Origin: Russula earlei
Taxonomy: Eukaryota; Basidiomycota; Agaricomycetes; Russulales; Russulaceae
Direction: 5' to 3'
Assembly: GCA_025769875.1 (NCBI GenBank)
Contig: JAGFNK010000134.1
Coordinates: 1-64,000 of the forward strand
DNA length: 64,000 bases
Each line of letters starts with the position of its first letter. Position 1 is the first letter of the stretch. This document shows, in pieces, positions 41,548 to 53,412 of this stretch. A program made the position numbers and the translations under genes. The notes under the pieces are model-generated. The model saw only the letters and a list, made by a program, of their open reading frames with translations. It made no database searches and was not told the origin of the DNA.

Positions 41548-42514
41548 TGTCAAGACTCACTGTTGAACTATCCAGTTCAAGAGTGAGGGGTAAGCTTGAA
41601 GATGAGTCGATAGACATCTAGGACAGCAGTGGGCAAGGAGTAGAGTCCAAAGCAGTAACAAATACCAAAGGGGTATAGTTACTAGTAGAGTTGAGCAGGT
41701 ACGCAGGGAAGAAGCCAGAATAACCACAAAGGGGATGGTCCTTAAAGGAGTATCCCAGAGATAGAGAGTGCCATAAACAAATGGACAGTCTGAGGACTGT
41801 CCACTACTTTATTGAGCACTTATATACTACAAGAGAACTGCTAAATAGGGAACAAGTCATAACCTTGTTATCAAGCACAATAGAGTGATGAGTAAGAAGT
41901 CAGGAGTGCACTTACTGAGCATGCTCAGTCATGCTCAGTAAGCTGCTGAGTAAGAAGGCTTCTCTTGATGAGTAAGAGCCTTCACTGTCCATGTGTTCAT
42001 TGCTTTAGTACACGTGCAAGCACCTGATTCATTTTCTGTTAGTTAGTTTAGGGCCAGTCATTTGAGGACTTGTAGTTTGCTTTAGGGAATAGTGTTATCT
42101 TATAAGGCCCCTTATATAGTTCTATTAGGGTCCTTAGAGTCGACCCTAATACTTCTATTAAGGTCCTTAGTATTGCCTTATAGTTCATTCTATAGTTATT
42201 AGAGTTAGTCTAATAACGCATTGTAGGGTCTTTGATACTGTGTCAGTGCTTATTGTAGAGCACCTAGAGTCGTCCTAAAGGGTCCTTAGGAAGGCCCTAA
42301 TACTGTCTTTTATTGCTAAAAGGGTTGCCATTAAGTGGGGCTTGCTGTATGTCGATTGTGCCGAGAATTGCTCATGCAACAATGCACATGCGATATTGTG
42401 GACACCTCTACTCACCCCTTTTGCTCGTGTGAACAGGGTGACACCATAGAGGCTGGGTTTCCTCTCATAAGGAAGGGTCCTTCAAGGGCCCTCTCCGGAG
42501 AATGGTTCATGACA
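41548..42514 (-). mobile_element. S1 solo LTR (967 bp) in the NACHT gene, CCACT target duplication
   Basis: TGTCAAGACTCACTG...GGTTCATGACA with CCACT at 41543-41547 and 42515-42519. Opposite orientation to the NACHT gene. The NACHT frame continues across the restored site. Confidence 0.95.
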
Positions 42515-42825
42515 CCACTCGCACATTTTATGCAAGAGGCATTCAAAGCCAATCCAGACATTTGGTATTCTGATCCATCAAACCAATTACTGAAGCTCAT
42601 CATCAAACTGATCCAAAAGTCCATCAACACCAAGCAACCATTTCCATTGCCAGCTGTCATTGTGTTAGATGCCCTCAATGAGTGCAAAGATGATGACGCG
42701 ACCTCATTCATTGTGTCAGTGCTTTTGGCCCACATCAATCACCTTCTGTTCTCCATCTTCCTCACCAGTCAACCCAAGCCTAAACTGCACGTGCCATCCC
42801 TCTCTCCTCGTCTCCAGTCACATAC

Positions 42826-43651
42826 TGTCAAGACACGTACTGCTGATCACTAAGGACTCAGGAGCAGGTGGGCAGGGGTCGGAACAGATGGTACGCGGCG
42901 TAAACGGCGTTGAACAGGAGGACGAGCCAAACGACTAGAAGATACCAGATGGGGACTGGTATGTGTTGCAAGAGGCAGAGGCGAAGAGTAGAGGCCAGTG
43001 CAGCGAGGGACTTTAAACAAGGCAGTCGTTGAAGAGTACCTTGAAGACGAGGGAAGGCTTTAGGCTGAGCAGTCGCAGGGGAGTACCCAGGAAGTGGAGA
43101 GTATCACAAATGGACAGTCTGACGACTGCCATGCTTCATTGGGGCTTATATACAGTGTACAGGGTCGATTACAAAGCACTGGGACTATTCTAGACTCTTT
43201 GGTACCATCCAATAGGACTATAGAGGCATAAACTTGCTTATGCCAAGTTTCAGGCTTACTGAGCGCATTACTGATCATTGTGGAGCGATGACATCATTAT
43301 GATGTCATTGTGGGGCGTTTAGTGAGCCTATGAGGTCACTGTGGAGTCGCTCAGTCAGCCATGATGTCATTGGAGCCTTGATGACGTCAGATGATTTATG
43401 CAACAGTTTCTAAGAGTTGTGCCGCTGTTTCGGGTCCATGGTGGCTGGGTGGCCATGTGCTGCCACGCGATGATTACCCGATTAGGAAACCGGTGCTTGG
43501 TCGTGTTAGAGTGCCTTTGCAATAGCAATATCTTGTACCACAGGAGGGATAGCCCAGAAAATGGAAGGGAGTCGGCAATGCAAAGTGAGAGAGGTCTTTC
43601 TTGAGTAAAATAGGACAATCCTTGGCCAGGACTTGGCCTTGGTTCGTAACA
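42826..43651 (-). mobile_element. S2 solo LTR (826 bp) in the NACHT gene
   Basis: TGTCAAGACACG...TTCGTAACA. The flanks are CATAC (42821-42825) and CACAC (43652-43656), a 5-bp duplication with one transition. It separates the ATPase core from the following helical region. Confidence 0.88.
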
Positions 43652-44069
43652 CACACATGTGCTCTTCCATCACGAGATTCCAAAATCATCTGTAGATCAT
43701 GACATCAAAAACCTTTTGATGCATGAGCTTATTCATGTTGGGTCTCGTGATGATGGCCTCCAAGAATGGAATTGGTTCACTCAGAACGATGTCCATGCAC
43801 TTGTCCAACTATCAGATGGATTGTTTATCTTTGCTGCCACCACAGTTTGATTTATTGAAGATCCTGAGGCCTTAAACCCGAGGGGATGGCTTCATGAACT
43901 GGTCACCATGACACAAAACCTTGCACAGTCAAATCAGAATCCTTATCAGTACCTAGACCGGCTATACCTCACTGTCTTGAGCAGCGCATTTCCACCATCA
44001 TCCCTTACCGACACATTAGCCCACATGCAAAGGGTTCTTGGTTGTATTGTTGTACTCTGTGACCCTCTC

Positions 44070-44880
44070 TCTGCAATCTCAATATCAGCATTTGTCTCTG
44101 CACCAATGCCTGCGTCGCCCACTGCTGTTCCCTCTCTGTCAACCACCATGCCCTCTGTTGTTGCCCCCGCTCCATCTGTCTCTGCCATCACCCCTAAACT
44201 TATGCCTATGAACTTGCGCTTGTCGCCCATGCCCCTGCTTCCCAACCATGCTGCCATCTTGTATCTGCCAACTGCCATCTTGCTGCCATGCCTCGTAAAA
44301 GATGTCAATGAGGAACAAATAGAGAAAGAATGCACAGATAACTGGAAAACAAAGAGCACACCACCACCTCAGAAGCATATGCCACAACACCACCCCACAG
44401 AATGATCAGACCCTGCCACCATGCTGTCACGCAGGAAAAGCTGCCACTGACGCCAACATCACGCCGCACACCACCTCCCACATTGCCTCCCCATCCACTC
44501 ACGTGTCACCACCCATGTCTGCTGCTGCCACCTGCAGTGGAGACAACCTTGCCACCACCACTGCAAGACAACAAACACCACCCCCACACAAGCCACCCCA
44601 TGTGCTGCCACCCTCTCTCACCACCACCCTTGCCCTTGCCACCACCACTGCCTCTGCATCAACAGCAGCAGCAGCAACAACAACACAGCCAATGCCTGGC
44701 AACACCATGAGGCGCAACAACACATTCAACATGCCACAAGCATGCCACACCACCTCACTGCTTCACTGCAACATGCCCACTACACTGGCACAGCAACAAG
44801 GCCATGTGCACAAGGCTGAAGCTCACTCAAGAAGGTTTGACTGGGGATGGTCAAAATTTCAACCCCACAGGAGATGTCAG
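44070..44880 (+). mobile_element. Family A copy A6
   Basis: The NACHT frame passes into the Ser/Pro/Ala-rich family A protein at about 44070. The LVKDVNEEQIE block is at about 44297-44330, a CAG/CAA repeat at about 44655-44685, and the end (GGTTTGACTGGGG...TCAAAATTTC) matches A1 at 2531-2560. A diverged LTR start (TGTCAGG) follows at 44875. CpG loss is intermediate between A1 and A3. Confidence 0.6.
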
Positions 44881-45143
44881 GTCTGAAACCCTGATGGCAT
44901 GCAATGCATCTTTTCCCACATGCACAATTTTCATGCATTGAGATGTGCTTTTTTTTTCTGTGTGCAGCATAGACAATCTTTATGCTCCCTTGTTTTTAAT
45001 CTCCTATTTTCCTTTGTACTCCCCTGTATTCTGTACTTACTTACCCTCTGGAATGACAAGCAAGCTTTGGTGTCCCCTTCTCCTCTGACTGGCTTGAGAA
45101 CTCCTCTTTGTTCCTGTGTCCAACTTCTCATGGGGGCTCTCTC
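44881..45143. other. LTR-like tail of copy A6, unassigned
   Basis: Pyrimidine-rich sequence with a T9 run near 44949. It is cut by the Gypsy-3 5' LTR at 45144. No coding signal. Confidence 0.35.
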
Positions 45144-46022
45144 TGTTACACCATTTTCCTTTTACGTTTACTTCTTACCTTTCGCTATGGACTGCTTGCC
45201 TTCGTACATCCCTTTACTCACTGGTCTTGTGATCTCTTACGTCTCGTGATTCCTTCTGTGTTATCATGTGATCCATACATGTCCAGGTAACACTGGATTG
45301 CTGTTACTTTCCCTTTGTTTGGTTCTCTTTCCATTTATATTCACTTCTTAGTTTCGACTGTGCAATGCTGCGCACTTACTGTGCAGCACAGTTACTTGGT
45401 TCTGACTCATTCATGGCCTCATTCCTATGACTCCTACTTATTATGACTCTTACTATACTAGTAGCACAGTCAAAGCGCAGCTATTGCTGCGCTTCTCCTG
45501 TATATATAAGCTCAGTACTTTGTGACCAAAGCCCTAAGCTTGGTCTCTTGTAGAATCCAACCTACTCTTGTCCAAACATATTCACCTGCAACCCACTTCA
45601 CTCCTAATCCTCAAACCACATCCACCTCTCCATTTCATCAACTCTTCACACACCATCCACCATCTACTCTTCACCTTTCCCTTCCTCTCCTAAGAGTCTC
45701 TCTTCACTCCCCTGAGAAGAGCTCTCCTCCTTTAAGACCTACCTTCCTCTACTCTCTCTGCATTGTTCAAGGTCCCCGACGGACTTGAACGCATATAGCT
45801 AGTGGAACCAGCCCTAGTCTATCCCATTACAAACTTACCCTAGCTTCTCAATGGACCGAGTCATACTAGGGTCTATTGGCCATAACCTGTTTAGCATAAA
45901 ACACTTCGACCACTGCAGGGATCCTTACTCTTTATACATGGGAACCAGCCCGTTTCTGGAACACCTCACTACTATCAACTTGCCTTTGTGCTTGCGAACT
46001 GACATGGCTAGTTACCATGACA
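45144..46022 (+). repeat. Gypsy-3 5' LTR
   Basis: TGTTACACC...CCATGACA, 879 bp. TATATATAAG is at 45501-45510 and the 12-mer TAAGCTTGGTCT at 45535-45546. It is very similar to the solo LTR at 37941-38819. Confidence 0.92.
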
Positions 46023-46024
46023 TC

Positions 46025-46036
46025 AGACCAAGCTTA
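46025..46036 (+). other. Gypsy-3 self-priming primer-binding site
   Basis: AGACCAAGCTTA, two bases after the LTR, is the exact reverse complement of LTR positions 45535-45546, which lie about 30 bp after the TATA box. Confidence 0.82.
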
Positions 46037-46037
46037 A

Positions 46038-49000
46038 CGTTTCATCACGGCTTCTACCTTGAATACTCCTGTCATCCCTGAACCCTCTATCGCACCAGCT
46101 TCCTCATCAAACCCTCTTCTACACCGAACTGTCACTCAATGTAACCAAGACAATCTACCTGAACAAATTACCGGTAAAGCCTTTTGGCACCCTGATGAAC
46201 CCGGAGTAGGATACTACCTTTGCATCGAAAACCTTTATCATCCTATCAAATTTATCAACGGACATTGGTATAAACTTGATAGACGAGAAGTCAGACTTAA
46301 CCTTGAATATGCCACTCATGAAGGCCTTGTTCTTGACAATGAAGAACACGGTTTAGGAACTTGGGATCAATCAGACCCCCAGTACCAACTCTTTCACTAT
46401 CAACCTTCACCCTCTCTTGGAAGACATCGTTTATCTTCGGCAGAAGAATCTGAACGACCTTCCTCTCGACCTCGAACCAGACAACCTTCACCTAGGTTAT
46501 CCCCTATACATCTAGCTGTAGAAGCCGCGCCAGCACCTGAACCACTTCCTGTACCACAAAGGATCTTTGGTATCGCTCGCATACCCACTCCTAGACCTCC
46601 TACTCCTCCTACTCCACCTACACCTCCAACTCCACCTCCTCCAGCTATGGCTGCATTAGTCCCTATCCCTTCTAACGGAGCAGGTCATGGGAAACCCACC
46701 ATCTATCTTTGATGGAGACTGCTCCCAATCCTCCAAATTCATGAGAGAGTTTGCCATCTTTCACAATATGAATGATGAAAACTCTCTCTTCAACAATCCC
46801 TATAGACGAAGTTAACGCTTGTCTATCCTTTATAAGGGGCCCTTAATGTGGACCATTGGGTTGATACTCAACTGGAAACAGTCAACAATAGTGTTAACAC
46901 TCTTGGAATACTCAGGACTGATGAAGCTCTATGGAACAACTTTAGAACGGCATTTAACAATGCCTTCACTGATACTAATAAAAGGCAAAACGCGTTCAAC
47001 AAACTAGCTGTTCTAAGGCAACAAGGACCTGACCTGGACTCTTATATTGCCACTTTTACCAACCTTGCCAATGACGCAGGATATGACCTAAACGCAAATG
47101 GAACTCTAGATTATTTTGCTAGAGGTCTTAGTAGGCCACTCCTTAACAACATCTTATCAAGGGAAACCCTACCTACCAATTTCACAGAATGGACCGAAGC
47201 AGCTAGAAAGGAACACAACAAATATGCCGTGAGGCAAAGCTATATGGGAGATATACGCAATATCACGCGTAATCCCCAACATTTCCTTATTAATAATAGG
47301 CATTACAAAGTGGCCTACTCCGACCAACATTTCAGAAATCCAAGCATTTCTAGGATTTTGCAACTTCTATCAACAATTTATCCACAATACTCACGAATGG
47401 CACGACCCTTGTTTAATCTAACAAAAAAAGAACACCCCTTTAAATGGGAAGACGATGAAGAACAAGCATTAATTAATCCAGGCATTCACGACCACCCCAG
47501 TCCTCATGTTACCTGATCATACTAAACCTTTCCAACTCATCTGCAATGCAAGCAACTTTGCAGTTGGTGCAATCTTGGAACAACCTGATGAATTTAACAG
47601 ATATCACCCAGTAGCCTATTTTTCAAAATCTTTGGACCCTGTGCAATGAAATTACATGATCTATGATAAAGAACTCCTTGCCATTGTCTCATCCCTCTGG
47701 CACTTCCAACACTACCTTGAAGGTGCTACACACCCCATTGATCTATGGACGGACCACAATAATTTGACATACTTCTTGACAAAACAAAAACTCACGCGAC
47801 GACAAGCCCAATGGGCACTCCTTCTCAGCAGTTTTGTCTTCACTATCATGCACCACCTGGGAACCATGAACAAAGCCAATGGTCTGTCCAGGCAGCCAGA
47901 CTTTAAAGAGGGGATACAAAACGAAAATGATGGAAAGGTACTCCTAGACAACAAATATTTTAAAATTAGAGCAACACGCACCTCTGCTACAGAACCAATT
48001 GGTGACCAAGAACTTCGACAACAACTGCAATCTAGCAAAGACTACGACCCAGAAGTATCTAATGTGCTAGCAATCATTATAAAGAATGGACCAAGACAAT
48101 TATCCAAAGGCTTACAAGACTGGAACCTCGAAGATGGACTAATATTATTCAAAGGAAAAGTCTATATCCCAAACAATGACACCCTACGAAAGAAAATTCT
48201 GAAACTACATCACGACTCCCTTGCCACTGGACATCCTGGCCAATGGAAAACTTATGAACTAATCAGCCAAAACTATTGGTGGCCAGGAATGCTAACCTAT
48301 GTCAAAAGTTATGTAGACGGTTGCGCAATTTGCCAAAGCACAAAGAACCACCCAAAAACAGAAACACCCCTCGTACCAATTACACCAGCTGGAGAAGTAT
48401 GGAAAAGCATTACCATGGACTTTATCACGGACCTACCAGTTTCACAAGGCTTTGACAGCCTCCTAGTCATGGTAGATCGATTCAGCAAAGCAATAATCAT
48501 TACCCCTTGCCACAAGACAATCACAGCAGACGAAACAGCAACACTAATCATGAACAATGTCTGGAGAAGAATAGGCCTCCCAACACAAATAATATCAGAC
48601 AGAGGCCCTCAATTTGCAGCAAAAGTTACTCAGGAACTATGGAAGAAATTAAATGTCAAGGAATCATTGAGCACGGCATATCACCCACAGACAGATGGAG
48701 AAACAGAACAAGTTAACCAAGAACTAGAACAATACCTACAAATATTTTGCAATCACCAAGCAGACAATTGGGCAGAACTAATTCCCTTTATGGAGTTTGC
48801 ACATAATGCCAGACAACACAGTGCTACAAACAAACCCCCTTTCGAGGTCTGGTACGGCTTTAACCCAACATTTGCTCCACCCCTTGCCTTTACATCAAAG
48901 TTCCCTTCAATCCAAGAAAGACTAATAAGACTAAACCAGCTCAGAGAAGAAGTAGCTGCCTCCCTGAACCTGAGCAACTGAGATCATGAAGCAATCAGGA

Positions 49001-49482
49001 CCTCAATCCTCCACGTTTCGTTTTAAAGAAGGGGATCAAGTATGGTTGGAAGCCACAAATCTACAAACCACTCACCCAAAAGCAAAACTAGCCCCTCGAT
49101 GCTATGGACCATTCAAAGTCATCACTGCCTATCCAGTAAACATTCACCTCGAGCTACCAAGGTCCTGGAAGATACACCCAGTTTTCACCACTCCCTGATT
49201 AAACCTTACAAAGAAACCATTGTCCATGGTCCTAACTTCTCAAACCCACCACCGATACTAGTCGAAGGAGAAGAACAATATGAAGTAGAACAGATCTTAA
49301 ACTCTCAGCTCTCCCCAAACTGCAAAGGGATCCAATACCTAGTTAAATGGAAAGGGTACACTGCTGCAGAGAATACTTGGGAACCAGCATCTAACCTATC
49401 AAAAGCGCAATTACTTGTTAAAGACTTCCATTGGAAATATCCAAAGGCACTTATAACGATTCCCACCAGGAGTAACCCCTAA
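46038..49482 (+). pseudogene. Gypsy-3 gag-pol remnant
   Basis: The gag frame is open from just after the primer site, again without an ATG until a MAA Met at about 46647. The capsid core is at 46848-47250, after a frame change near 46712. The protein then jumps to the end of RT ([20 protein letters not shown] near 47310-47375 in another frame). RNase H reads LICNAS where the catalytic Asp of DAS is replaced by Asn. Integrase (about 48180-48960) keeps an H-H-C-C region and the D,D,E segments MDFITDLP, ISDRGPQF and TDGETEQ. The chromodomain is at about 49290-49430 (LVKWKGYTAAENTWEP). Stops at about 47647 and 48979 and frame changes make it dead. Confidence 0.88.
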
Positions 49483-49729
49483 ACCAACAACTCTCATCAT
49501 GACCTCTGTCGATGACTATCTTTATCCTTGTTACCAAAGAACTTTTCAGAGAACCCCTGCAATCACATGCACTCAATCAACCACAGCTATCCCCAAAGCA
49601 ATCCATAGAACAAGAGAGAATTCCCCATGAACAAACAGACTTCAACTTTTCATATGCAAACTACTTCACCTTCCAAAGAAACAAGTCCCTACTGATGCAG
49701 GAGCAACAAGTCTATAAAGAGGGGATGAA
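49483..49729 (+). other. Gypsy-3 3' tail with purine tract
   Basis: A short frame (49512-49730) rich in Gln and Pro sits where Gypsy-1 and Gypsy-2 carry their extra ORF, but it is too short to call. The purine tract before position 49730 marks the expected LTR junction. Confidence 0.45.
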
Positions 49730-50552
49730 TGTTATGAACCAAGGCCAGGTCCTGGCTGTAGATTGTCCCATTTCACTCAAGAGAGACCTCTCTCACTTTG
49801 CATTGCCAACTCCCTTCCATTTCCTGGGCTACCCCTCCTGTGGTACAAGATATCGCTATTGCAAAGGCACTATAACACGACCAGGCACCAATTTCCTAAT
49901 CGGGTAATTATCGTGTGGCAGCCACATGGTCACCCAGCCACCAAGAACCCAAAACAGTGGCACAAACTCTTAGAAACTGTTGCCTAACTCATCTGACATC
50001 ATCAAGGCTCCAATGACATCATGGCTGACTGAGCGACTGACCTCATAGGCTCACTAAGCGCTCCACAGTGACATCATAATGATGTCATCGCTCCACAATG
50101 ATCAGTAATGCGCTCAGTAAGCCTGAAACTTGACACAAGCAAGTTTATGCCTCTGTAGTCCTATTGGATGGTACCAAAGGGTCTAGAATAGTTCCAGTTC
50201 TTTGTAATCAACCCTGTACACTGTATATAAGCCCCAATGAAGTATGGCAGTCGTCAGACTGTCCATTTGTGATACTCTCATCTTTCTGGGTACTCCCCCG
50301 TGACCGCTCAGTCTAAAGTCTTCCCTCGTCCTCAAGGTACTCTTCAACGACCGCCTTGTTTAAAGCCCCCTCGCTACACTGGCCTCTAGCCTTCACCTCT
50401 GTCTCTTGCAACACTTACCAGTCCCCATCTGGTACCTCCTCGTCATTTGGCTCATCCTCCTGTTCAACGCCGCCTTCGCCACGTACCATCTGTTCCGACC
50501 CTTGCCCACCTGCTCCTGAGTCCTTAGTGATCAGCAGTACGTGTCTTGACAC
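49730..50552 (+). mobile_element. S2 LTR (823 bp) at the Gypsy-3 3' junction
   Basis: TGTTATGAACC...GTCTTGACA, with TATATAAG near 50224. The flanks ATGAA and CCAAG do not match, so this is not a simple insertion. It begins exactly where the Gypsy-3 3' LTR should, and both LTRs share TGTTA. Confidence 0.82.
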
Positions 50553-51365
50553 CAAGTAACTGTACTGCACAGTAAGTGCGCAGCATTGCACAGTTGAAAC
50601 TAAGAAGTGAATATAAATGGAAAGAGAACCAAACAAAGGGAAAGTAATGGCAATCCAGTGTTACCTGGACGTGTATGGATCACATGATAACACAGAAGGG
50701 ATCACAAGACATAAGGCCCCTTTTACCAACCGAGAATTCTTGAATCTTGAACTTGAACTTGGATTTCGGGATTTTCCGGGAGTGACAGGAATGACAGGTG
50801 TGATGTAAGTGACATAATAAACTAATATGAGTCCATTTCAAATATGAGTTATTTTCCGGTGTGATTTGCTGGGTTTACATGTGATATGTAAAATATTTTT
50901 TCTAACCCTTCCTTCCACTCCTTCCAAGTGGGGTATTGCAAGCATGTCATTAAGGCAGAATATGTGTCACCAATGTGTGGGTGCACATCTTTGTGCAAAT
51001 TTTGTATGTGCAGCTCTGGTGAAAATGGGGCTGCAAGCACCCAGATGTTGAGCTCAAGTTAGACTGCTTGACCCTGAGTTTGACACTGACACATCATGTG
51101 TAACCCCAAATATGTGAATATGCAAATGACAACAGAAAAAAATGCATATTAATTTATTATATACATCATATCACTTACATCACTCCTGTCACTCCTGTCA
51201 CTCCCGGAAAATCCCAAAATCCAAGTTCAAGTTCAAGATTCAAGAATTCTCAGGTTGGTAAAAGGGGCCTAAGAGATCACAAGACCAGTAAGTAAAGGGA
51301 CGTACGAAAGCAAGCAGTCCATAGCAAAAGGTAAGAAGTAAACATAAAAGGAAAATGGTGTAACA
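50553..51365 (-). repeat. Reversed Gypsy-3 type LTR fragment, split by a MITE
   Basis: 50553-50714 and 51270-51365 are the reverse complement of the U3 part of the Gypsy-3 LTR, ending GTAACA at 51365. The R/U5 part is missing at the S2 junction. The MITE at 50715-51269 interrupts it, and the intact solo LTR (38010-38060, reversed) gives the empty site. Confidence 0.75.
50715..51269. mobile_element. Harbinger-like MITE (555 bp) with TAA duplication
   Basis: Inverted ends of about 80 bp begin GGCCCCTTTTACCAACC and end with its near-complement, GGTTGGTAAAAGGGGCC. TAA flanks both sides (50712-50714 and 51270-51272). A 3-bp TAA/TTA duplication and GG-start ends are typical of PIF/Harbinger MITEs. 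The interior holds no frame of note. The intact TA at 51150-51151 is the empty counterpart of the TIR-1 insertion site in the second MITE copy. Confidence 0.85.
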
Positions 51366-51856
51366 CTAACAGTAAAGGAATCAGATGCTTTGCATGTGCA
51401 CTAAGCAGTGAACATGTGAACACTAAAGGCCCTTACTCATCATTATGGGCCTTCTTACTCAGCAGCTTACTGAGAATGACTGAGCATGCTCACTAAGCAT
51501 GTTCCAACCTCTTACTCATCCATCAATTGTGCTTGATAACAAGGTTATGACTTGTTCTCCATTTAACAGTTCCCTTGTAGTATATAAGCACTCAATAAAG
51601 TAGTGGACAGTCTTCAGACTGTCCATTTGATTTGTGGCACTCTATTACTGAGGGTACTCCTTTGTGACTGCCTTATCTAGTACACCCTGGCCCTCTCCTT
51701 CTATGACCACCTCTCACAGCCAGTACCAGTTACCCTCTGGTACTTGCTACTTGTTTGGACCATGCTCTTTGCCAATTTTGTCTTAGAACTTAGTTGACTT
51801 GTCTCTGAGCTTTTGTCTCACTCTTGAACTGGATTGTTCAACAGTGAGTCCTGACA
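51366..51856 (+). repeat. S1 LTR, 3' part
   Basis: The sequence begins in mid-U3 at the reversed Gypsy-3 LTR and runs through the hairpin (about 51465-51495), TATATAAG (about 51582) and the end CCTGACA. The 5' part is lost. Confidence 0.7.
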
Positions 51857-53290
51857 CAACTGGAGGTTGGCCAAGGCAAGCACAGCTGATCCCAACTCTA
51901 TCATCTATCTTCCCCCCTACATGAAGTGCAGAGAGAACACAGTCTCCTCTCTCATTGACAGCATCTACCCTGGCCTTGACATAGGCAACCCTTCGTCTCA
52001 GTACTTTTCAGAGTGCACCATCCTTTCTAGCCTTAACACTGATGTGGACAGCATCAACAAGGAGGTGCTTAGGATGTCCCCAGGAAGAGGACAACTCTTT
52101 CAGAGTGCAGACAGCATTTGTTATGGTGTCACAGCCATTTGAGCATTAGCTCAGGTTCAGTGGGGGCGAAGTCCCTGGACTTGGTTCAGTGGTTTGGTGA
52201 GGCTGGCTCATAGAAACCAGGTCAAGGGTTTAGTGTCTCAAGACCAAGTCAAACTGTTGACTGGTCCATAGACAGAGTTGGTCTTCTGGTTATTTCAAGA
52301 AGAGGACAAGAAAAGAGAGGCAGAGGAGGAAAAGGAACACAAAGGACCATAGAGGTGAGCTCAAGTCAAGCAGAGTGTAGGCCAGCACAACAAGTTGTGA
52401 TTGACAGAGGATACAAGACAGGGATTGTGACAGGATATGAGACAAAGCTAAGCTTGGGGCATTCCCCAGCTTCTACGGGCACTTAGATACTGTATGGAGC
52501 AAGGCTGTATGTACAGTACTATAAGCAGAACAATAGGTGATGCTAGAACCAGTAGCAAAAAGGGATCAGAACAATAGGTGAAACACAAGTCAATAGGAGG
52601 AAATCAAGATCAAGGGATGAAATGTATTCAAGGGAATGGGGGTGAAGTGTAGAAATAGTGACAAAAGAAACAAGGTGTTTAGCAACGAAGCCAAAAGAGG
52701 GGTAGATCATAACAGCATTCCCACTTCTGAGCAGAGTGGGGATGGTGATGCCATGTTGAACTATCCAGTGGAGTCCTTGAACTCCATCAACTGCTCTGGA
52801 CTTCCTCTTGCTGCACTGGAGGTGAAGGTGGGCTGTCCTGTGATGGTGGTGAAGGACTTGAATCCAAGACATGGAGTGTGCAATGGGAGCAGAGGGATCT
52901 TGAAAAGGTTTAGGAACAGGGTGATGGAGGTGGAACTGATCACTGAGGAGTATGCAAGGCAGAAGGTTTTATCCCCAGGTTCTCTTGCCAGCCAACAGAG
53001 GATCAAGTTGCAAATGCAATGACAAAAGGACACAACATCTCTGAGGAGCACTCAAAACCTCCTTCAAGTTCACAAGGAGGCAATTCCCTGTGAGGGTATG
53101 CTTTGCCATGACTATCAACAAGTCTCAAGGACAAACATTGAAGCATGTTGGGTTGGACCTAAGAAAGCCAGTGTTCACACATGGGCAATTTTATGTTGGG
53201 GTGTCAAGGGTGACATCTGTCTCCAACATAAAGGTGATTTAGGAGGAAGAGAAGAGGGAAGTCTTGACAAAAAAGATTGTAAATTTTCTG
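51857..53290 (+). pseudogene. Helitron Pif1-type helicase C-terminal remnant
   Basis: 51867-52118 and 52715-53290 join when the nested LTR and one GCATT are removed. Part 1 has SLIDSIYPGLD and STQ/SSLNTDVDSIN segments. Part 2 has YPVESLNSIN, LKVG-like VKVGCPVMVVKDLN, HGVCNGSRG, then (in another frame) [16 protein letters not shown] and the [10 protein letters not shown] segment. These are the late motifs of Pif1-family helicases, and the combination is characteristic of Helitron Rep-helicase proteins. The Rep nuclease and helicase motifs I-III are absent, and frame changes show decay. Confidence 0.8.
52119..52714 (-). mobile_element. Gypsy-1 family solo LTR (596 bp) with GCATT target duplication
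   Basis: The reverse complement of the Gypsy-1 LTR, with GCATT at 52114-52118 and 52715-52719. It sits in the Helitron helicase frame. Confidence 0.93.
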
Positions 53291-53412
53291 TAGTAGATTT
53301 ACTTCAGTAGTTATAACAGGATGTGTGGTCAGTGTATGTATTGTTTTTTGGCTTTACTACAGGGAGATATATTTTGCAACCTGCAAGAAAGTGAGAAGGC
53401 AAGACTATATAA
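53291..53412. other. Helitron-derived tail before the MITE
   Basis: AT-rich sequence without a frame. It continues at 57121 once the MITE and its TAA are removed. Confidence 0.4.

Larger units (their letters stand above)
41300..44070 (+). pseudogene. NACHT-type NLR NTPase gene, disrupted by two LTRs
   Basis: Three pieces, 41300-41547, 42515-42825 and 43652-44070, join into one frame when the S1 and S2 LTRs are removed. Piece 1 has FWLFGVAGTGKS (P-loop GVAGTGKS at 41372-41395) and SFFFS. Piece 2 has the Walker B segment VIVLDALNEC (about 42657-42686) and FLTSQPKP, where related proteins read FLTSRPEP. Piece 3 has the helical IKNLL...GLFIFAAT and GCIVVLCDPLS segments that follow NACHT in agaricomycete NLR proteins. 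These STAND ATPases act in non-self recognition and programmed cell death in fungi. TGA at about 41481 and 43848 falls where Arg is expected. The C-terminal repeat domain is missing. Confidence 0.85.
45144..49729 (+). mobile_element. Gypsy-3: internally deleted chromodomain Ty3/Gypsy element lacking its own 3' LTR
   Basis: An 879-bp 5' LTR (45144-46022) is followed by a self-priming site, gag, then RNase H, integrase and chromodomain. The gag C terminus, protease and most of RT are missing (junction about 47250-47310). A purine tract AAAGAGGGGATG (about 49718-49728) ends the element. Instead of its own 3' LTR (TGTTACACC) an S2 LTR (TGTTATGAACC) follows at once, and a reversed Gypsy-3 type LTR fragment lies beyond it. 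Confidence 0.85.
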
